Positions 8,846 through 17,331 of a DNA stretch of 64,000 bases are shown piece after piece; the first letter of the stretch is position 1; each line of letters starts with the position of its first letter. Origin of the DNA: Pseudocolwellia sp. AS88. GTDB taxonomy: Bacteria > Pseudomonadota > Gammaproteobacteria > Enterobacterales > Alteromonadaceae. Position numbers and translations under genes: made by a program. Where the stretch lies: assembly GCF_030551755.1 (NCBI RefSeq), contig NZ_JAUPEC010000004.1:124001-188000 (forward strand), written 5' to 3'. A model generated the notes under the pieces. The model saw only the letters and a program-made list of their open reading frames with translations. It was not told the origin of the DNA and did not search any database.

Positions 8846-10027
8846 ATGACGACTAACAAAAAAAATGGTGGTTTTTTAGAGCAAGCTGGTTTGTTCTTTT
8901 CAGCTTTATTTTATATTTTATTCTCATGGCACTATTGGTGGTCAGGTGTTGCTCCTCGACTAATTCGTGGAAGTGCAGAGCGTGACGCCATTCATCATGC
9001 TCATTTAAGTATAGGAGCTACTCTTTTTGTATTTCTAATATTTTGTTTTCTTATCTGGTTATTTAAGCCTGGTGGCTCTGTAGTTTCAAAATTAAAAGCA
9101 GCCTTCAGTGACGGCAAAAGAACAGGCGTAAGCTTATTCTTTATTTTAATGTTTTTCAGTATGTTAAATGGCTTAGCGCAAGCATGGGCTAAAGATGAAG
9201 AAACGGCTTTCTTAGGTGTATTTAATTTACCGCATTTTGTCGATTGGTCATGGGGTACAGCAGGTTATATGCATTCTGCATTTTCAAATATAGCCGCTGC
9301 ATTATTTTCTGGTATTGTATTTGTTTATCTTTATTCTCATTTAAAAAAATATGTAAGCCCTGGTATTGCAGTTGCTTTATTAATTATCTTACATTTACTA
9401 ATTAACTTACCTAAACCACCATCAATTCACCCAATAGCGGCTTTTGGTACTTATGTTTTAACGCCAATGTATTACTTTATTGCACTAGCAATATACAGTT
9501 TGGCAAATAATCGTAAATTGGTTTACTGGCCAATCTATGCAGTATTCTTTGTGCTATTTATGTACCTGCCTTACTTTGCTTTTAAAGTATTACCACCTTG
9601 GCATCAAACTGCAGCTGCAGAAACTGTTTTAGTTGAATCAAAAACGGCACTAATACCAGCTCGCGCTAAAAGTGAAATATTTCCAGATGAAGCAAGTTTA
9701 GCTGAAGCTAAAAAAGCAGCATCGTGGTGTACTCAATGTCATAACGCAACTGTAAGCGAAACCCATTTATTAGGTCCAAATTTAGTCAATGTATACAACC
9801 GTCAAGCAGGTACTGTAAAAGGTTATGGTCGTTATTCCAAAGCAATGATAGACGCAGGCTTACGTGGTACTTTCTGGACAAGAGATAACTTATCTGAATT
9901 TTTATTACATGGACAAGAACTTGTTCCTGGTAATTTAATGAACCAACAAACAGACTTATCAGATCCAGCTAGACGTGAGAAAGTCATCGACTTCTTAGAA
10001 TACATTTCAGCTACTGAGCAGGACTAA
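8846..10027 (+). CDS. membrane protein with C-terminal cytochrome c domain
   Basis: The 393-residue protein has six or more hydrophobic segments in residues 10-255 followed by a cytochrome c module. The haem attachment site is C295-T-Q-C298-H299, and a Met in PGNLMN is a likely sixth ligand. Paired histidines in the membrane part (HHAHLSIG, and the MHSAFSN segment) recall cytochrome b561-type bis-haem proteins, but this is only a resemblance. It would transfer electrons at the periplasmic face of the inner membrane. It sits 45 bp after the dual hydrolase gene and 2 bp before the next hydrolase gene, so these three are probably cotranscribed. That points to a redox step in the same pathway. 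Confidence 0.7.
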   Translation: MTTNKKNGGFLEQAGLFFSALFYILFSWHYWWSGVAPRLIRGSAERDAIHHAHLSIGATLFVFLIFCFLIWLFKPGGSVVSKLKAAFSDGKRTGVSLFFILMFFSMLNGLAQAWAKDEETAFLGVFNLPHFVDWSWGTAGYMHSAFSNIAAALFSGIVFVYLYSHLKKYVSPGIAVALLIILHLLINLPKPPSIHPIAAFGTYVLTPMYYFIALAIYSLANNRKLVYWPIYAVFFVLFMYLPYFAFKVLPPWHQTAAAETVLVESKTALIPARAKSEIFPDEASLAEAKKAASWCTQCHNATVSETHLLGPNLVNVYNRQAGTVKGYGRYSKAMIDAGLRGTFWTRDNLSEFLLHGQELVPGNLMNQQTDLSDPARREKVIDFLEYISATEQD

Positions 10028-10029
10028 TT

Positions 10030-11265
10030 ATGAGTAAAGTAAAAACGGCCTTTAAAGTTCTTGGCGCTACATTAGGTGTATGCATCGTCGTAGCCGGTGC
10101 TCTTTACTTACAAGATACTCGTTTTTGGGACCGCTACTACTTAATCGCCACTAACAAAGGTGTATTACCACAGTCAGGTTGGGAAGATTCAGAATATACA
10201 GTTAAAGGTGGAGATCACTCTCTTCTAAAATTAGTAAAACCTGAAGAACGCACGATTTCATCTCAAGCAATTGCTGATGTCACTGATTATGCCGCGGCAA
10301 GAAACTCTACATCTTTACTCATTTGGCATCGAGGAAAATTACAAGCTAGAGAGCACTTTAAAGATTACACACCCGATTCGTTAATTGTCGGAAAAAGTAT
10401 GGCAAAAATGGTTGTAGGTATTGTTATTGGACGTGCGATAAAAGATGGTTATATAGAAAGTCTAGATGAACCTGCTTCAAACTATATAACCGAATGGCAA
10501 GGTAGTGAGAAAGCCAAAATAACCATACGTAACATGTTACATATGGCAGCAGGTTTTGAACCTTTCTATACTTTAGACATGAGCCCATTTAGTAACTTTA
10601 CTCGCTCATATATTGCAGGTAAAAATGAAGACGTCATCATTAATGGTTACGAGCTGATTAATGAACCTGGTACTGTGTATGATTACAGCCAAGTAGTGTC
10701 AGATTTACTTGGTTTAATTTTGGAGCGAGCGACCAAACAACCTTATGGCGAATACTTATCTAAATCACTTATTGTTCCTTTAGAGGCACAAGGTGGTCAA
10801 GTAATGATGAATCGCCCTGAAGGTCTTGCTCATACAGGATGTTGTTTACTACTTCCATCTGAAAGCTGGTTGCGTATTGGCATCATGTTAGCTCATCAAG
10901 GTGTTGTTAATAATTCATCTTTATTTCCAGATAATTGGATGCAAGAATATTTAGCACCTTCTCCAGCTAATCCAGCGATGGGTTTACACATTTGGTTGGG
11001 CGAACCTTACTTACCAAAACGTTCATGGACTGAAGTAGGCACACCTAAAAAGTTTGGTGTTACTCATAGCGAGCCTTACTTAGCTTCTGACTTATTCTTA
11101 TTTGATGGTAGTGGACATCAAGTGGTGTACATTATACCGTCATTAGAACTAGTGATTGTACGTACAGGCGGGTTTACCTGGTCTGTGGGTAAAGAATGGG
11201 ATAACGCATACATACCTAATACCATTATTAGAGGTATATTAGACGACCAATCTACCGAAGATTAA
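10030..11265 (+). CDS. serine hydrolase, beta-lactamase/NylB-like
   Basis: The 411-residue protein has an N-terminal membrane anchor or signal (about residues 8-27) and one beta-lactamase-like domain. The SxxK motif is S123-M-A-K126, and the expected tyrosine motif reads Y219-S-Q221 rather than the usual YxN. It looks paralogous to the first domain of the fusion protein two genes upstream: both share a CC pair before an LRIG segment and an SEPY(L/I)A(S/D)D block. Likely roles are hydrolysis of an ester, amide or short peptide; antibiotic resistance is not implied. It starts 2 bp after the preceding stop codon, indicating tight coupling, and ends before a strong bidirectional terminator. Confidence 0.8.
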   Translation: MSKVKTAFKVLGATLGVCIVVAGALYLQDTRFWDRYYLIATNKGVLPQSGWEDSEYTVKGGDHSLLKLVKPEERTISSQAIADVTDYAAARNSTSLLIWHRGKLQAREHFKDYTPDSLIVGKSMAKMVVGIVIGRAIKDGYIESLDEPASNYITEWQGSEKAKITIRNMLHMAAGFEPFYTLDMSPFSNFTRSYIAGKNEDVIINGYELINEPGTVYDYSQVVSDLLGLILERATKQPYGEYLSKSLIVPLEAQGGQVMMNRPEGLAHTGCCLLLPSESWLRIGIMLAHQGVVNNSSLFPDNWMQEYLAPSPANPAMGLHIWLGEPYLPKRSWTEVGTPKKFGVTHSEPYLASDLFLFDGSGHQVVYIIPSLELVIVRTGGFTWSVGKEWDNAYIPNTIIRGILDDQSTED

Positions 11266-11302
11266 TCTTATCTAATTTCAAATATAGTGTTTGATAAAAA
11301 CA

Positions 11303-11337
11303 AAAAGCCCTTGCTGAATATTTCAGCAAGGGCTTTT
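11303..11337. terminator. bidirectional rho-independent terminator
   Basis: A perfect 16-bp stem (11303-11318 with 11322-11337) with a 3-nt loop and A/T runs at its ends lies between two convergent genes. It can end transcription from both sides. Confidence 0.9.
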
Positions 11338-11393
11338 ATATAATTTGAGCAGACTAAGTTAACCTCAGCTCGGGATAAGCAAGTTCAACTTAA

Positions 11394-13466
11394 CTAGAAC
11401 GATGTTTTAATTTCAAATCTAGCTGTTGCACCATCGCCAATGGTTACATTGTTTATACCACCGCCAGCTAAGTAATCTTCATCAAATAAATTCTCAATAT
11501 TTAAACGTAAATCAACATCTTTGCCCATAAATTTAGTTTTATAAGCAGCACCTACATCTACTCGGCTATACGCACCTTTCTCAACAGTATTTGCACTATC
11601 AGCAAAGCGTGTGCCTTGGTAAAAAATACCGGCATTTAGTGCTAACTTTTCAGTTAACTCATAGCGTGACCACAAAGAGGCTGACCATTTAGGTGCATCA
11701 ACAGGTGTATTACCTTCAAAGCTTTCATCTTCTTCAAATTTTGCATCTAAATACATTACCGATGAAATCACAAACCATTTATCAGTAACGGCTCCTTGCG
11801 CAGAAAGTTCGATACCTTTATGAACTTGTAAGCCTGATTGAGTTGTTACAGTACTAAACTCAGAGTTATCAAGAAGATCTTCAGTTATGAGTGTACCGCT
11901 CTTTTCAATATCAAAAGCTGCAGCATTGATCAATAAATGTTCTGAAACTTGCCATTTAGCACCAATTTCAATTTGCTCAGAGGTAACAGCGTCAATCTCC
12001 ATACCAAAGTTTTGATCAAGCTCGTCGTTAATCGTTTCGCTTGATTGTGGTTCAAAACCTTCCGAATAGTTAACGTAGATAGTACTACCTTCATTTGGGT
12101 GATATAACACGCCTGCTTTTGGTAATAATGACTCATTATCTGCACCTTCTCTATTTTGTTTATCGTAACGACCACCAATAGCAACTTGCCATTGGTCATT
12201 GAAGGTAATCAAATCTTGAAAGTAAATACCATAATAATCGTATTCAGTTTCACTCACTGTTAGATCTCTATTGTAGTCAAGATCAGGTCTTGATGGTTCA
12301 GTTTGCCCAGGAGTGAAAGTAATTGAGTCACCTCTTTCAATTAACTGACCGTAGTAATAATCAAGGCTGTTAGCTCCAATTAAGATATTGTGTTCAACAC
12401 CAGCAAAAGATACTTGACCATTAATATCGATGAAAGCTGTTTTGAATTTCCAATCGTCATGACGGTCATATGGGTTTGAAGTATAGCTAGCTTCAGTACT
12501 GTAACTAGGGCTTGACTCAAAACGTTGTCGTTCAAAGTCTTGTTCGTTATAACCTACTTTAACTTCCCATTCAGGGTTAACAAAGTAAGTTAATTTAACA
12601 CCTTTGTTTTCAACCGTAATATCTGTAAATGCCCAAGAAAAATCGTTAATAACATTTTTATCACTGATAACATCGCCATCAGTATTTATCCATGCGCCTG
12701 TATCTAAACCTGCTTTATCATTAGTCCTGTCGTAATAAGCATTAATAATAAAATTATCTGTTAGTTTATGTTCAACAACTAACGAGCCTAAAAAGCGATC
12801 ACGTTCACGCTCTTCACCATTATAATACTCACGCTCAAAATCAACATCTTGTTTAACGACAACTGCACGGTAATTTGTATCTTCAAAAACTTCGCCGGCT
12901 GCATCTAACATAAAACGAGTTGAGCCGTTTTGATCAACATCTGCACTCAACTCTAATAAAGGTGTTGCTGTTGGTTGCTTAGTTACCATATTAATCAAGC
13001 CACCAGGAGCAGATTGACCGTATAAAATACTTGATGGGCCTTTGATCACTTCAACACGAGACAAAGTTTCAATAGGTTGTTGGTAATGAGACCAATGCTG
13101 ATGACCGTCTCTTAAATAACCTGTAGACGAGCTTAACTCAAAGCCTCTCGAGCTAAAAACTTCGCGGTTTCTTTGTTTAGAACCTGGCGATAAACTCGCA
13201 TCATTGTTTAGCACTTCGCCTAACGTAGTTGCTAACTGTTCATCAATAATTGTTTCTGGAATAACGGTGACTGATTGTGCAGTTTCTAGCAAAGAAACAT
13301 TCGCACGCATCGCACCTGAAGCGTTTTCAACTTGGTAATTATTAAAATAGGTTCCTTTTACTTTAATTACTTCAATATCTTTTTCATTATTGTCTTTTGT
13401 TTCAGCTGCACTCGACAACGAAAAAAGCGCAAGATTAACACTAATAAAAACATGACTTAACTTCAT
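11394..13466 (-). CDS. TonB-dependent siderophore receptor
   Basis: Starting at the ATG at 13466 (GGAAC upstream, Sec signal MKLSHVFISVNLALFSLSSA), the protein has 690 residues. An upstream in-frame start at 13535 would add 23 residues that spoil the signal peptide. The plug domain includes the siderophore-receptor pattern TAQSVTVIPETIIDEQ and VEVIKGPSSILYGQSAPGG. The barrel ends with an aromatic residue (IKTSF). The plug sequence places it with FhuA/FpvA-type ferric-siderophore importers. No biosynthesis genes are nearby, so it may import a xenosiderophore. A weak Fur-like sequence lies upstream. Confidence 0.85.
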   Translation of the reverse strand: MKLSHVFISVNLALFSLSSAAETKDNNEKDIEVIKVKGTYFNNYQVENASGAMRANVSLLETAQSVTVIPETIIDEQLATTLGEVLNNDASLSPGSKQRNREVFSSRGFELSSSTGYLRDGHQHWSHYQQPIETLSRVEVIKGPSSILYGQSAPGGLINMVTKQPTATPLLELSADVDQNGSTRFMLDAAGEVFEDTNYRAVVVKQDVDFEREYYNGEERERDRFLGSLVVEHKLTDNFIINAYYDRTNDKAGLDTGAWINTDGDVISDKNVINDFSWAFTDITVENKGVKLTYFVNPEWEVKVGYNEQDFERQRFESSPSYSTEASYTSNPYDRHDDWKFKTAFIDINGQVSFAGVEHNILIGANSLDYYYGQLIERGDSITFTPGQTEPSRPDLDYNRDLTVSETEYDYYGIYFQDLITFNDQWQVAIGGRYDKQNREGADNESLLPKAGVLYHPNEGSTIYVNYSEGFEPQSSETINDELDQNFGMEIDAVTSEQIEIGAKWQVSEHLLINAAAFDIEKSGTLITEDLLDNSEFSTVTTQSGLQVHKGIELSAQGAVTDKWFVISSVMYLDAKFEEDESFEGNTPVDAPKWSASLWSRYELTEKLALNAGIFYQGTRFADSANTVEKGAYSRVDVGAAYKTKFMGKDVDLRLNIENLFDEDYLAGGGINNVTIGDGATARFEIKTSF

Positions 13467-13524
13467 TACAGTTCCATTCATTTGTTCAATTATTTTAAGT
13501 GGCACGGATAATAACACAAACGCG

Positions 13525-13544
13525 AATGATATCAATTCCTATTT
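13525..13544 (-). promoter_or_regulatory. weak Fur-like site
   Basis: AATGATATCAATT, about 60 bp upstream of the siderophore receptor start, matches part of the Fur consensus (AATGATAATCATT) but lacks one base of the central register. It is suggested mainly by the function of the downstream gene. Confidence 0.25.
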
Positions 13545-13643
13545 GTAATAATGAAGTAAAGAAATCTTTATTAAGTTGATCAGGGGGAAATTGTAAGACG
13601 TAAAAACAATAGAACTAAGTGTGAGGATTGAGGTTAAAAACTC

Positions 13644-14249
13644 TTAGCTAAATATTGCCAAAAGATTATTACCATCAGATGACATAAGCCAAACTAAAAC
13701 ACTGCAATTTATAATAACAGTGAGCCAATAGACGATTCTGAATTCTTTTTTCTGTGATTTATGACGAAGTGCTTGTTGCGCAAGAGCAGCACCTGGCCAA
13801 CCACCAAGCACAGCAATAAAATGTAAGGTGCTTTCTTTAATTCTCCATGCGTCCCGCTTTGCTTTTGATTTATCTAATGCATAGGCGAGGAAAGAAAGTA
13901 CACTGGTTATGACGTAGAGCAAAAGTAAGTTCTGAGGGATATTACCTAAAATAAATGCTAGAGATAGAAATGCCATAAAAATGAAAGACAAATAAATTGA
14001 AAACCAATTAAACTTTTTCGACTTTTTAGGTTTTATATTTTCACCTGTAAAGTAAGCATTATCGGCACAATAACGCTCTTGTTTGTCTTTAGTGATAGAA
14101 AAAGTAATGATGTCATTAATCTGAGGTGTACGTTGCTTGTTAGAGAAGGCATTTTTGTGAATAAACACATGCTTTCCTCCTCCATTAGGTAAAATGAAAC
14201 CAAAAGCTTTGGCTTCATCCCACTTAATTAACTTCCCTTTTAATTGCAT
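13644..14249 (-). CDS. cold-shock domain / DUF1294 membrane protein
   Basis: The 201-residue protein begins with a cold-shock-like nucleic-acid-binding domain (residues 1-65, with KAFGFI and HVFIHKNAF as the RNP1- and RNP2-like motifs). It continues with three to four membrane segments forming a DUF1294 domain (about 85-195, with AKRDAWRI and GGWPGAALAQ). This domain pairing recurs in gammaproteobacteria; its function is unknown. The start has a good AAAGGA. The gene stands alone between the receptor and the SIMPL gene. Confidence 0.85.
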   Translation of the reverse strand: MQLKGKLIKWDEAKAFGFILPNGGGKHVFIHKNAFSNKQRTPQINDIITFSITKDKQERYCADNAYFTGENIKPKKSKKFNWFSIYLSFIFMAFLSLAFILGNIPQNLLLLYVITSVLSFLAYALDKSKAKRDAWRIKESTLHFIAVLGGWPGAALAQQALRHKSQKKEFRIVYWLTVIINCSVLVWLMSSDGNNLLAIFS

Positions 14250-14350
14250 TTAATAATCCTTTATTAATACTTCACCTAAACGCTAGTTAAATATTAGGGC
14301 ATAATCCGTATTTAGCCATATTTAAAATAACTATTTTGATAAAACATTAT

Positions 14351-15058
14351 TTAATCAATAAGGTATACCGCATAAATCGATTGAACAACGTCTATAGAAC
14401 CGGGCTCAAAAGCACCATTAACTATATTTGCTGGAGCTGAATCTCGTTTCATACTCATCATCGCACTGCTTGAATAAGCAGCTTCACCACGAATAGCTTC
14501 TGCAGATGCACGATATAGCTGACCTAGGTTTACCTCAAAGCCTTTTGCTAATTCCTTCGCTGCTTCTTTAGCGTCAGCGATAGCAAGTAATGAAGCTTTT
14601 TTAGTTAATTCATCAATATTAGATGCCATCAACTTAACACCTTGCATTTCAGTAATACCGGCATTAACTAAGCTCTGAACTAAATAAGAATAACGACTTA
14701 AATCTTTAAGGTACAACTGAACAGAGCGTGTGACTTTATGGCCAATAAACACCTGCTTACGGGTAATATTGTCGTATTGAGTTTCACGTTGAATATAAAG
14801 CTCAGATGCTGAAATATCTTTTGCATCCAGCTTATAGTCTTTAGCTATTTTGATAACCGCTGCCGATAAAGTATCAGCTTCTTTTTTTGCTTCTACAAGA
14901 TCCTTACTGCGTGTAACAATTGAAAAAGATACTTGAGCTGTATCAGGTACTACCGTTATTTTGCCTGTACCTTTTACATAAAAGTGGGGAACATCGGGTA
15001 ATGATGCGGCAGTAGCAAAAAAACTCATACATCCTAAAAGTGCAATTATGTATCTCAT
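14351..15058 (-). CDS. SIMPL-domain (DUF541) periplasmic protein
   Basis: The 235-residue product has a Sec signal peptide (MRYIIALLGCMSFFATAAS) and a SIMPL/DUF541 domain, recognisable from VKGTGKITVVPDTAQVSF near the N-terminus and the Ala/Lys-rich helix around residues 150-175. Members are periplasmic or outer-membrane associated and are linked to oxidative-stress tolerance in some bacteria; the mechanism is unclear. A well-placed AAGGAAA precedes the ATG. It lies 81 bp downstream of the sigma/TonB set on the same strand and may be a target or a passenger of it. Confidence 0.85.
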   Translation of the reverse strand: MRYIIALLGCMSFFATAASLPDVPHFYVKGTGKITVVPDTAQVSFSIVTRSKDLVEAKKEADTLSAAVIKIAKDYKLDAKDISASELYIQRETQYDNITRKQVFIGHKVTRSVQLYLKDLSRYSYLVQSLVNAGITEMQGVKLMASNIDELTKKASLLAIADAKEAAKELAKGFEVNLGQLYRASAEAIRGEAAYSSSAMMSMKRDSAPANIVNGAFEPGSIDVVQSIYAVYLID

Positions 15059-15139
15059 TATATTTTCCTTAATTAAAATGTCGTTAAGTTAAGCTAGGAG
15101 TGTTGAACACATGCATATAGATTTAGCTAAAAGATATCG

Positions 15140-15862
15140 CTAATCATTAAACTTAAATTCAACTTGTAGCTCTTTATCTTTAGTTTCCTGTTGAGGATAT
15201 CGCCACTGAGACAAAGCTCTTTTGGCTGACTTCTCTATATCTCTAGGTACATTACTTTGTATTATTTTAATGTTTTCTACCTTACCTTCCTTAGTTATAT
15301 TGTAAGCAAGTTTTACTCTCCCATTAAAATTTGATGATAAAACACGATTAATAGAAGGCATAATCTTAAAAGTTGGTTGTAACACTTCATGCTCTAAAGC
15401 ATTTGGAATCAATGCTATCTTACTCACTTTGCTGCTGTCTAAAGTTATGGCTTTGGCTGGTTGCGGTTTAACGTGAATATTCGCATTTAATTCAAATACT
15501 CTTTCAGGCTGTTGCTCAAGCGTTGGTTTTACTCGAGTTGTCAGATTTTCTTTTTGCATATTAATCGCTTGGCTGTCTTTATCAAAACGTTCAAGTTCAA
15601 TCGTATCTACAAATACCATAGCTGCGACATCTTGTTCGATAGTTTGATCAGGTAAATAAGCAAAATGATTAATAACCGCAAAAATACCAAATGAGGCTAC
15701 ACCGCCTAAAGCTAAAATAGAAAATACTTCTTTTATTCTCAACCTTGGTTTTACAGACTTTTCAGAAAAGTTTATTTTAGGTGCTTGAATCGTATTTTTC
15801 CGCTGCGAATAAAGAGCATCGATATCTTTATCAAACTGATCTCGACCCTTTTCAGTGTTCAT
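15140..15862 (-). CDS. TonB-family membrane protein coupled to ECF sigma gene
   Basis: The 240-residue protein has a charged cytoplasmic N-terminus of about 45 residues, one membrane segment (about 47-65), a periplasmic linker and a C-terminal TonB-like domain (about 165-240, with NGRVKLAYNI and a final EFKF strand). Its ATG overlaps the sigma-factor stop codon by 4 bp (ATGA), so translation is coupled. Ordinary TonB proteins have a very short cytoplasmic tail. Here the topology, longer cytoplasmic segment and coupling are those of an anti-sigma factor. Whether it binds the sigma factor is inference. Confidence 0.7.
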   Translation of the reverse strand: MNTEKGRDQFDKDIDALYSQRKNTIQAPKINFSEKSVKPRLRIKEVFSILALGGVASFGIFAVINHFAYLPDQTIEQDVAAMVFVDTIELERFDKDSQAINMQKENLTTRVKPTLEQQPERVFELNANIHVKPQPAKAITLDSSKVSKIALIPNALEHEVLQPTFKIMPSINRVLSSNFNGRVKLAYNITKEGKVENIKIIQSNVPRDIEKSAKRALSQWRYPQQETKDKELQVEFKFND

Positions 15863-16452
15863 AATTTAGCTCCAACTTTACTTTTAAGATGATTTCTAGC
15901 GTAACGTAAGCGACTTTTTATGGTTTCTTGTGATTCATGAGTCAACTCTGCTATTTCCATTAAAGAAAAGCCTTCTTGTTGAAAGATAAAAGCTTCCCTT
16001 TGCAAAAAAGGTAAAGCCGATAACGCTTGGTTGAAGAGGTTAAGTTGCGTTTCTTTTTCAAATGCAAGTTCGAGATTATGAGAATCAGATAGTTGATCAT
16101 CAAATTCTGCATATTGCCACTTATTCTGCTTTCTTAATTCATCAATTAACGTATTCCGTGCAATTGTAAACAACCAGCTTTTTATATGGGTAGGAGTCAT
16201 CTGACTTTGGCTATTCATAACTTTAAGCCAAACTGTTTGTACAACATCTTCAGCAGTCGTTTTATCCGACTGAGTTAATAAGTAGTGATACAAACTGCCA
16301 TTAAATTCATTTACCAGTCGTGTTAAATAATATTTTTTACCCGTAGCAATATACTGCGCCATGACCTCTTCAGGACTAGCACTTTGCTTCAAATAAGGAA
16401 GGCCAACTTGAGCAGAGCTCAGCCAGCCTTTAATTTTTGATGGCAAGTTCAA
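15859..16452 (-). CDS. ECF-type RNA polymerase sigma factor
   Basis: The product is a sigma-70 family extracytoplasmic-function factor. Region 2 spans about residues 40-105 (YLTRLVNEFNGSLYHYLL, TAEDVVQTVWLKV, SWLFTIARNTLIDELRKQ) and region 4 about 135-190 (LPFLQREAFIFQQEGFSLMEIA, then the ESQETIKSRLRYARNHLK helix-turn-helix). The frame opens with a TTG at 16452 without a clear ribosome-binding site. An ATG at 16362, preceded by GAAGAGG, gives a 167-residue protein still containing all of region 2 and is a good alternative start. It lies between two TonB-family genes on the same strand and probably responds to an envelope signal. Confidence 0.85.
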   Translation of the reverse strand: MNLPSKIKGWLSSAQVGLPYLKQSASPEEVMAQYIATGKKYYLTRLVNEFNGSLYHYLLTQSDKTTAEDVVQTVWLKVMNSQSQMTPTHIKSWLFTIARNTLIDELRKQNKWQYAEFDDQLSDSHNLELAFEKETQLNLFNQALSALPFLQREAFIFQQEGFSLMEIAELTHESQETIKSRLRYARNHLKSKVGAKL

Positions 16453-16505
16453 ATAATTACCATCATATTTTTTACATGAGAATTAAATAACTTCAAATTA
16501 ACACC

Positions 16506-17108
16506 TTATATTTGTTGGTCCATATTAAAATCCAATTGCACCGTTTGATTTGTTTGATTCACAAACTCACCCGCCATTGATTTAGCTTTATACTTCCATT
16601 TTTTAAGTGCTTGTTTCGCTGCCCGATCAAATATACGTTTTGGATTTGAGTCAAGTATTGAGATATTAACTACTTCGCCTAACTTATTAATATCAAATGC
16701 TAACTTAACCCAACCTTCAATACCATCACGTGCTGCAGTAATAGGATATTTAGGACTAATACGTACGATAGGTCGAGCGTCATGATCTGGCGCAATTGGT
16801 ATTTCTCCTATAACACTCGTATTAGTCGGTGGTTTAATACTAATAACGTCGCCTAACGTAACACCTGTGCCTTTATCAACAGCCGTAATAAGTTTTGGCA
16901 TAGGCTTGGGAGCTACTGGCGGTTCTAGTAATTTTTTTACTTTAGTTCTTGGTGGTGTATCAGGTTTGTTCTGATTTACTTCAACAAAAACAGGCGGTAA
17001 AGATTCTGTTATTCTGACCTCATCACTACTCACTAAATACGCCATAAAAATAAATAAGCTAAAGGTAACGATACTTGCTGCCGATATTATACTGAATGTC
17101 TTTTTCAT
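16506..17108 (-). CDS. energy transducer TonB family protein
   Basis: The 200-residue product has a classical TonB layout: an N-terminal membrane anchor (about residues 8-27), a Pro/Lys-rich periplasmic spacer (KTKVKKLLEPPVAPKPMPKL) and a C-terminal TonB domain (about 110-200, YPITAARDGIEGWVKLAFDI). It would transmit proton-motive force to outer-membrane receptors. An AGAGGAA precedes the ATG. It is the first gene of a likely three-gene unit with the ECF sigma factor (53 bp downstream) and the second TonB-like protein. No exbB or exbD is adjacent. Confidence 0.85.
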   Translation of the reverse strand: MKKTFSIISAASIVTFSLFIFMAYLVSSDEVRITESLPPVFVEVNQNKPDTPPRTKVKKLLEPPVAPKPMPKLITAVDKGTGVTLGDVISIKPPTNTSVIGEIPIAPDHDARPIVRISPKYPITAARDGIEGWVKLAFDINKLGEVVNISILDSNPKRIFDRAAKQALKKWKYKAKSMAGEFVNQTNQTVQLDFNMDQQI

Positions 17109-17331
17109 TTTGATTCCTCTGTTTATCTTTAATTAATAAGAGCGGTGATCACACAGATTTTGTACTTCTTAGAAACATGTTCTTTAGTAGAACGAAGAGA
17201 AAATGAAAAAGGGGTTAATTATTTATTTAAATAATTATCTTTAGAACATTAAGTGCTAACATCACACCCTTACTTTCGATATAACAATGACTTAAACAGG
17301 CCTGAATGTGCCTTTATTAGGAAAATAAGAA

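Noticed and set aside
6701-11265. Antibiotic-resistance beta-lactamase genes
   Set aside because: The SxxK domains belong to the wide esterase/peptidase/NylB group, are linked to a TonB receptor and a cytochrome, and one has Y-S-Q in place of YxN; resistance is not supported.
17140-17170. CRP-like GTGATCAC palindrome between the tonB and chemotaxis genes
   Set aside because: It lacks the 6-bp spacer between TGTGA and TCACA halves and may be chance.
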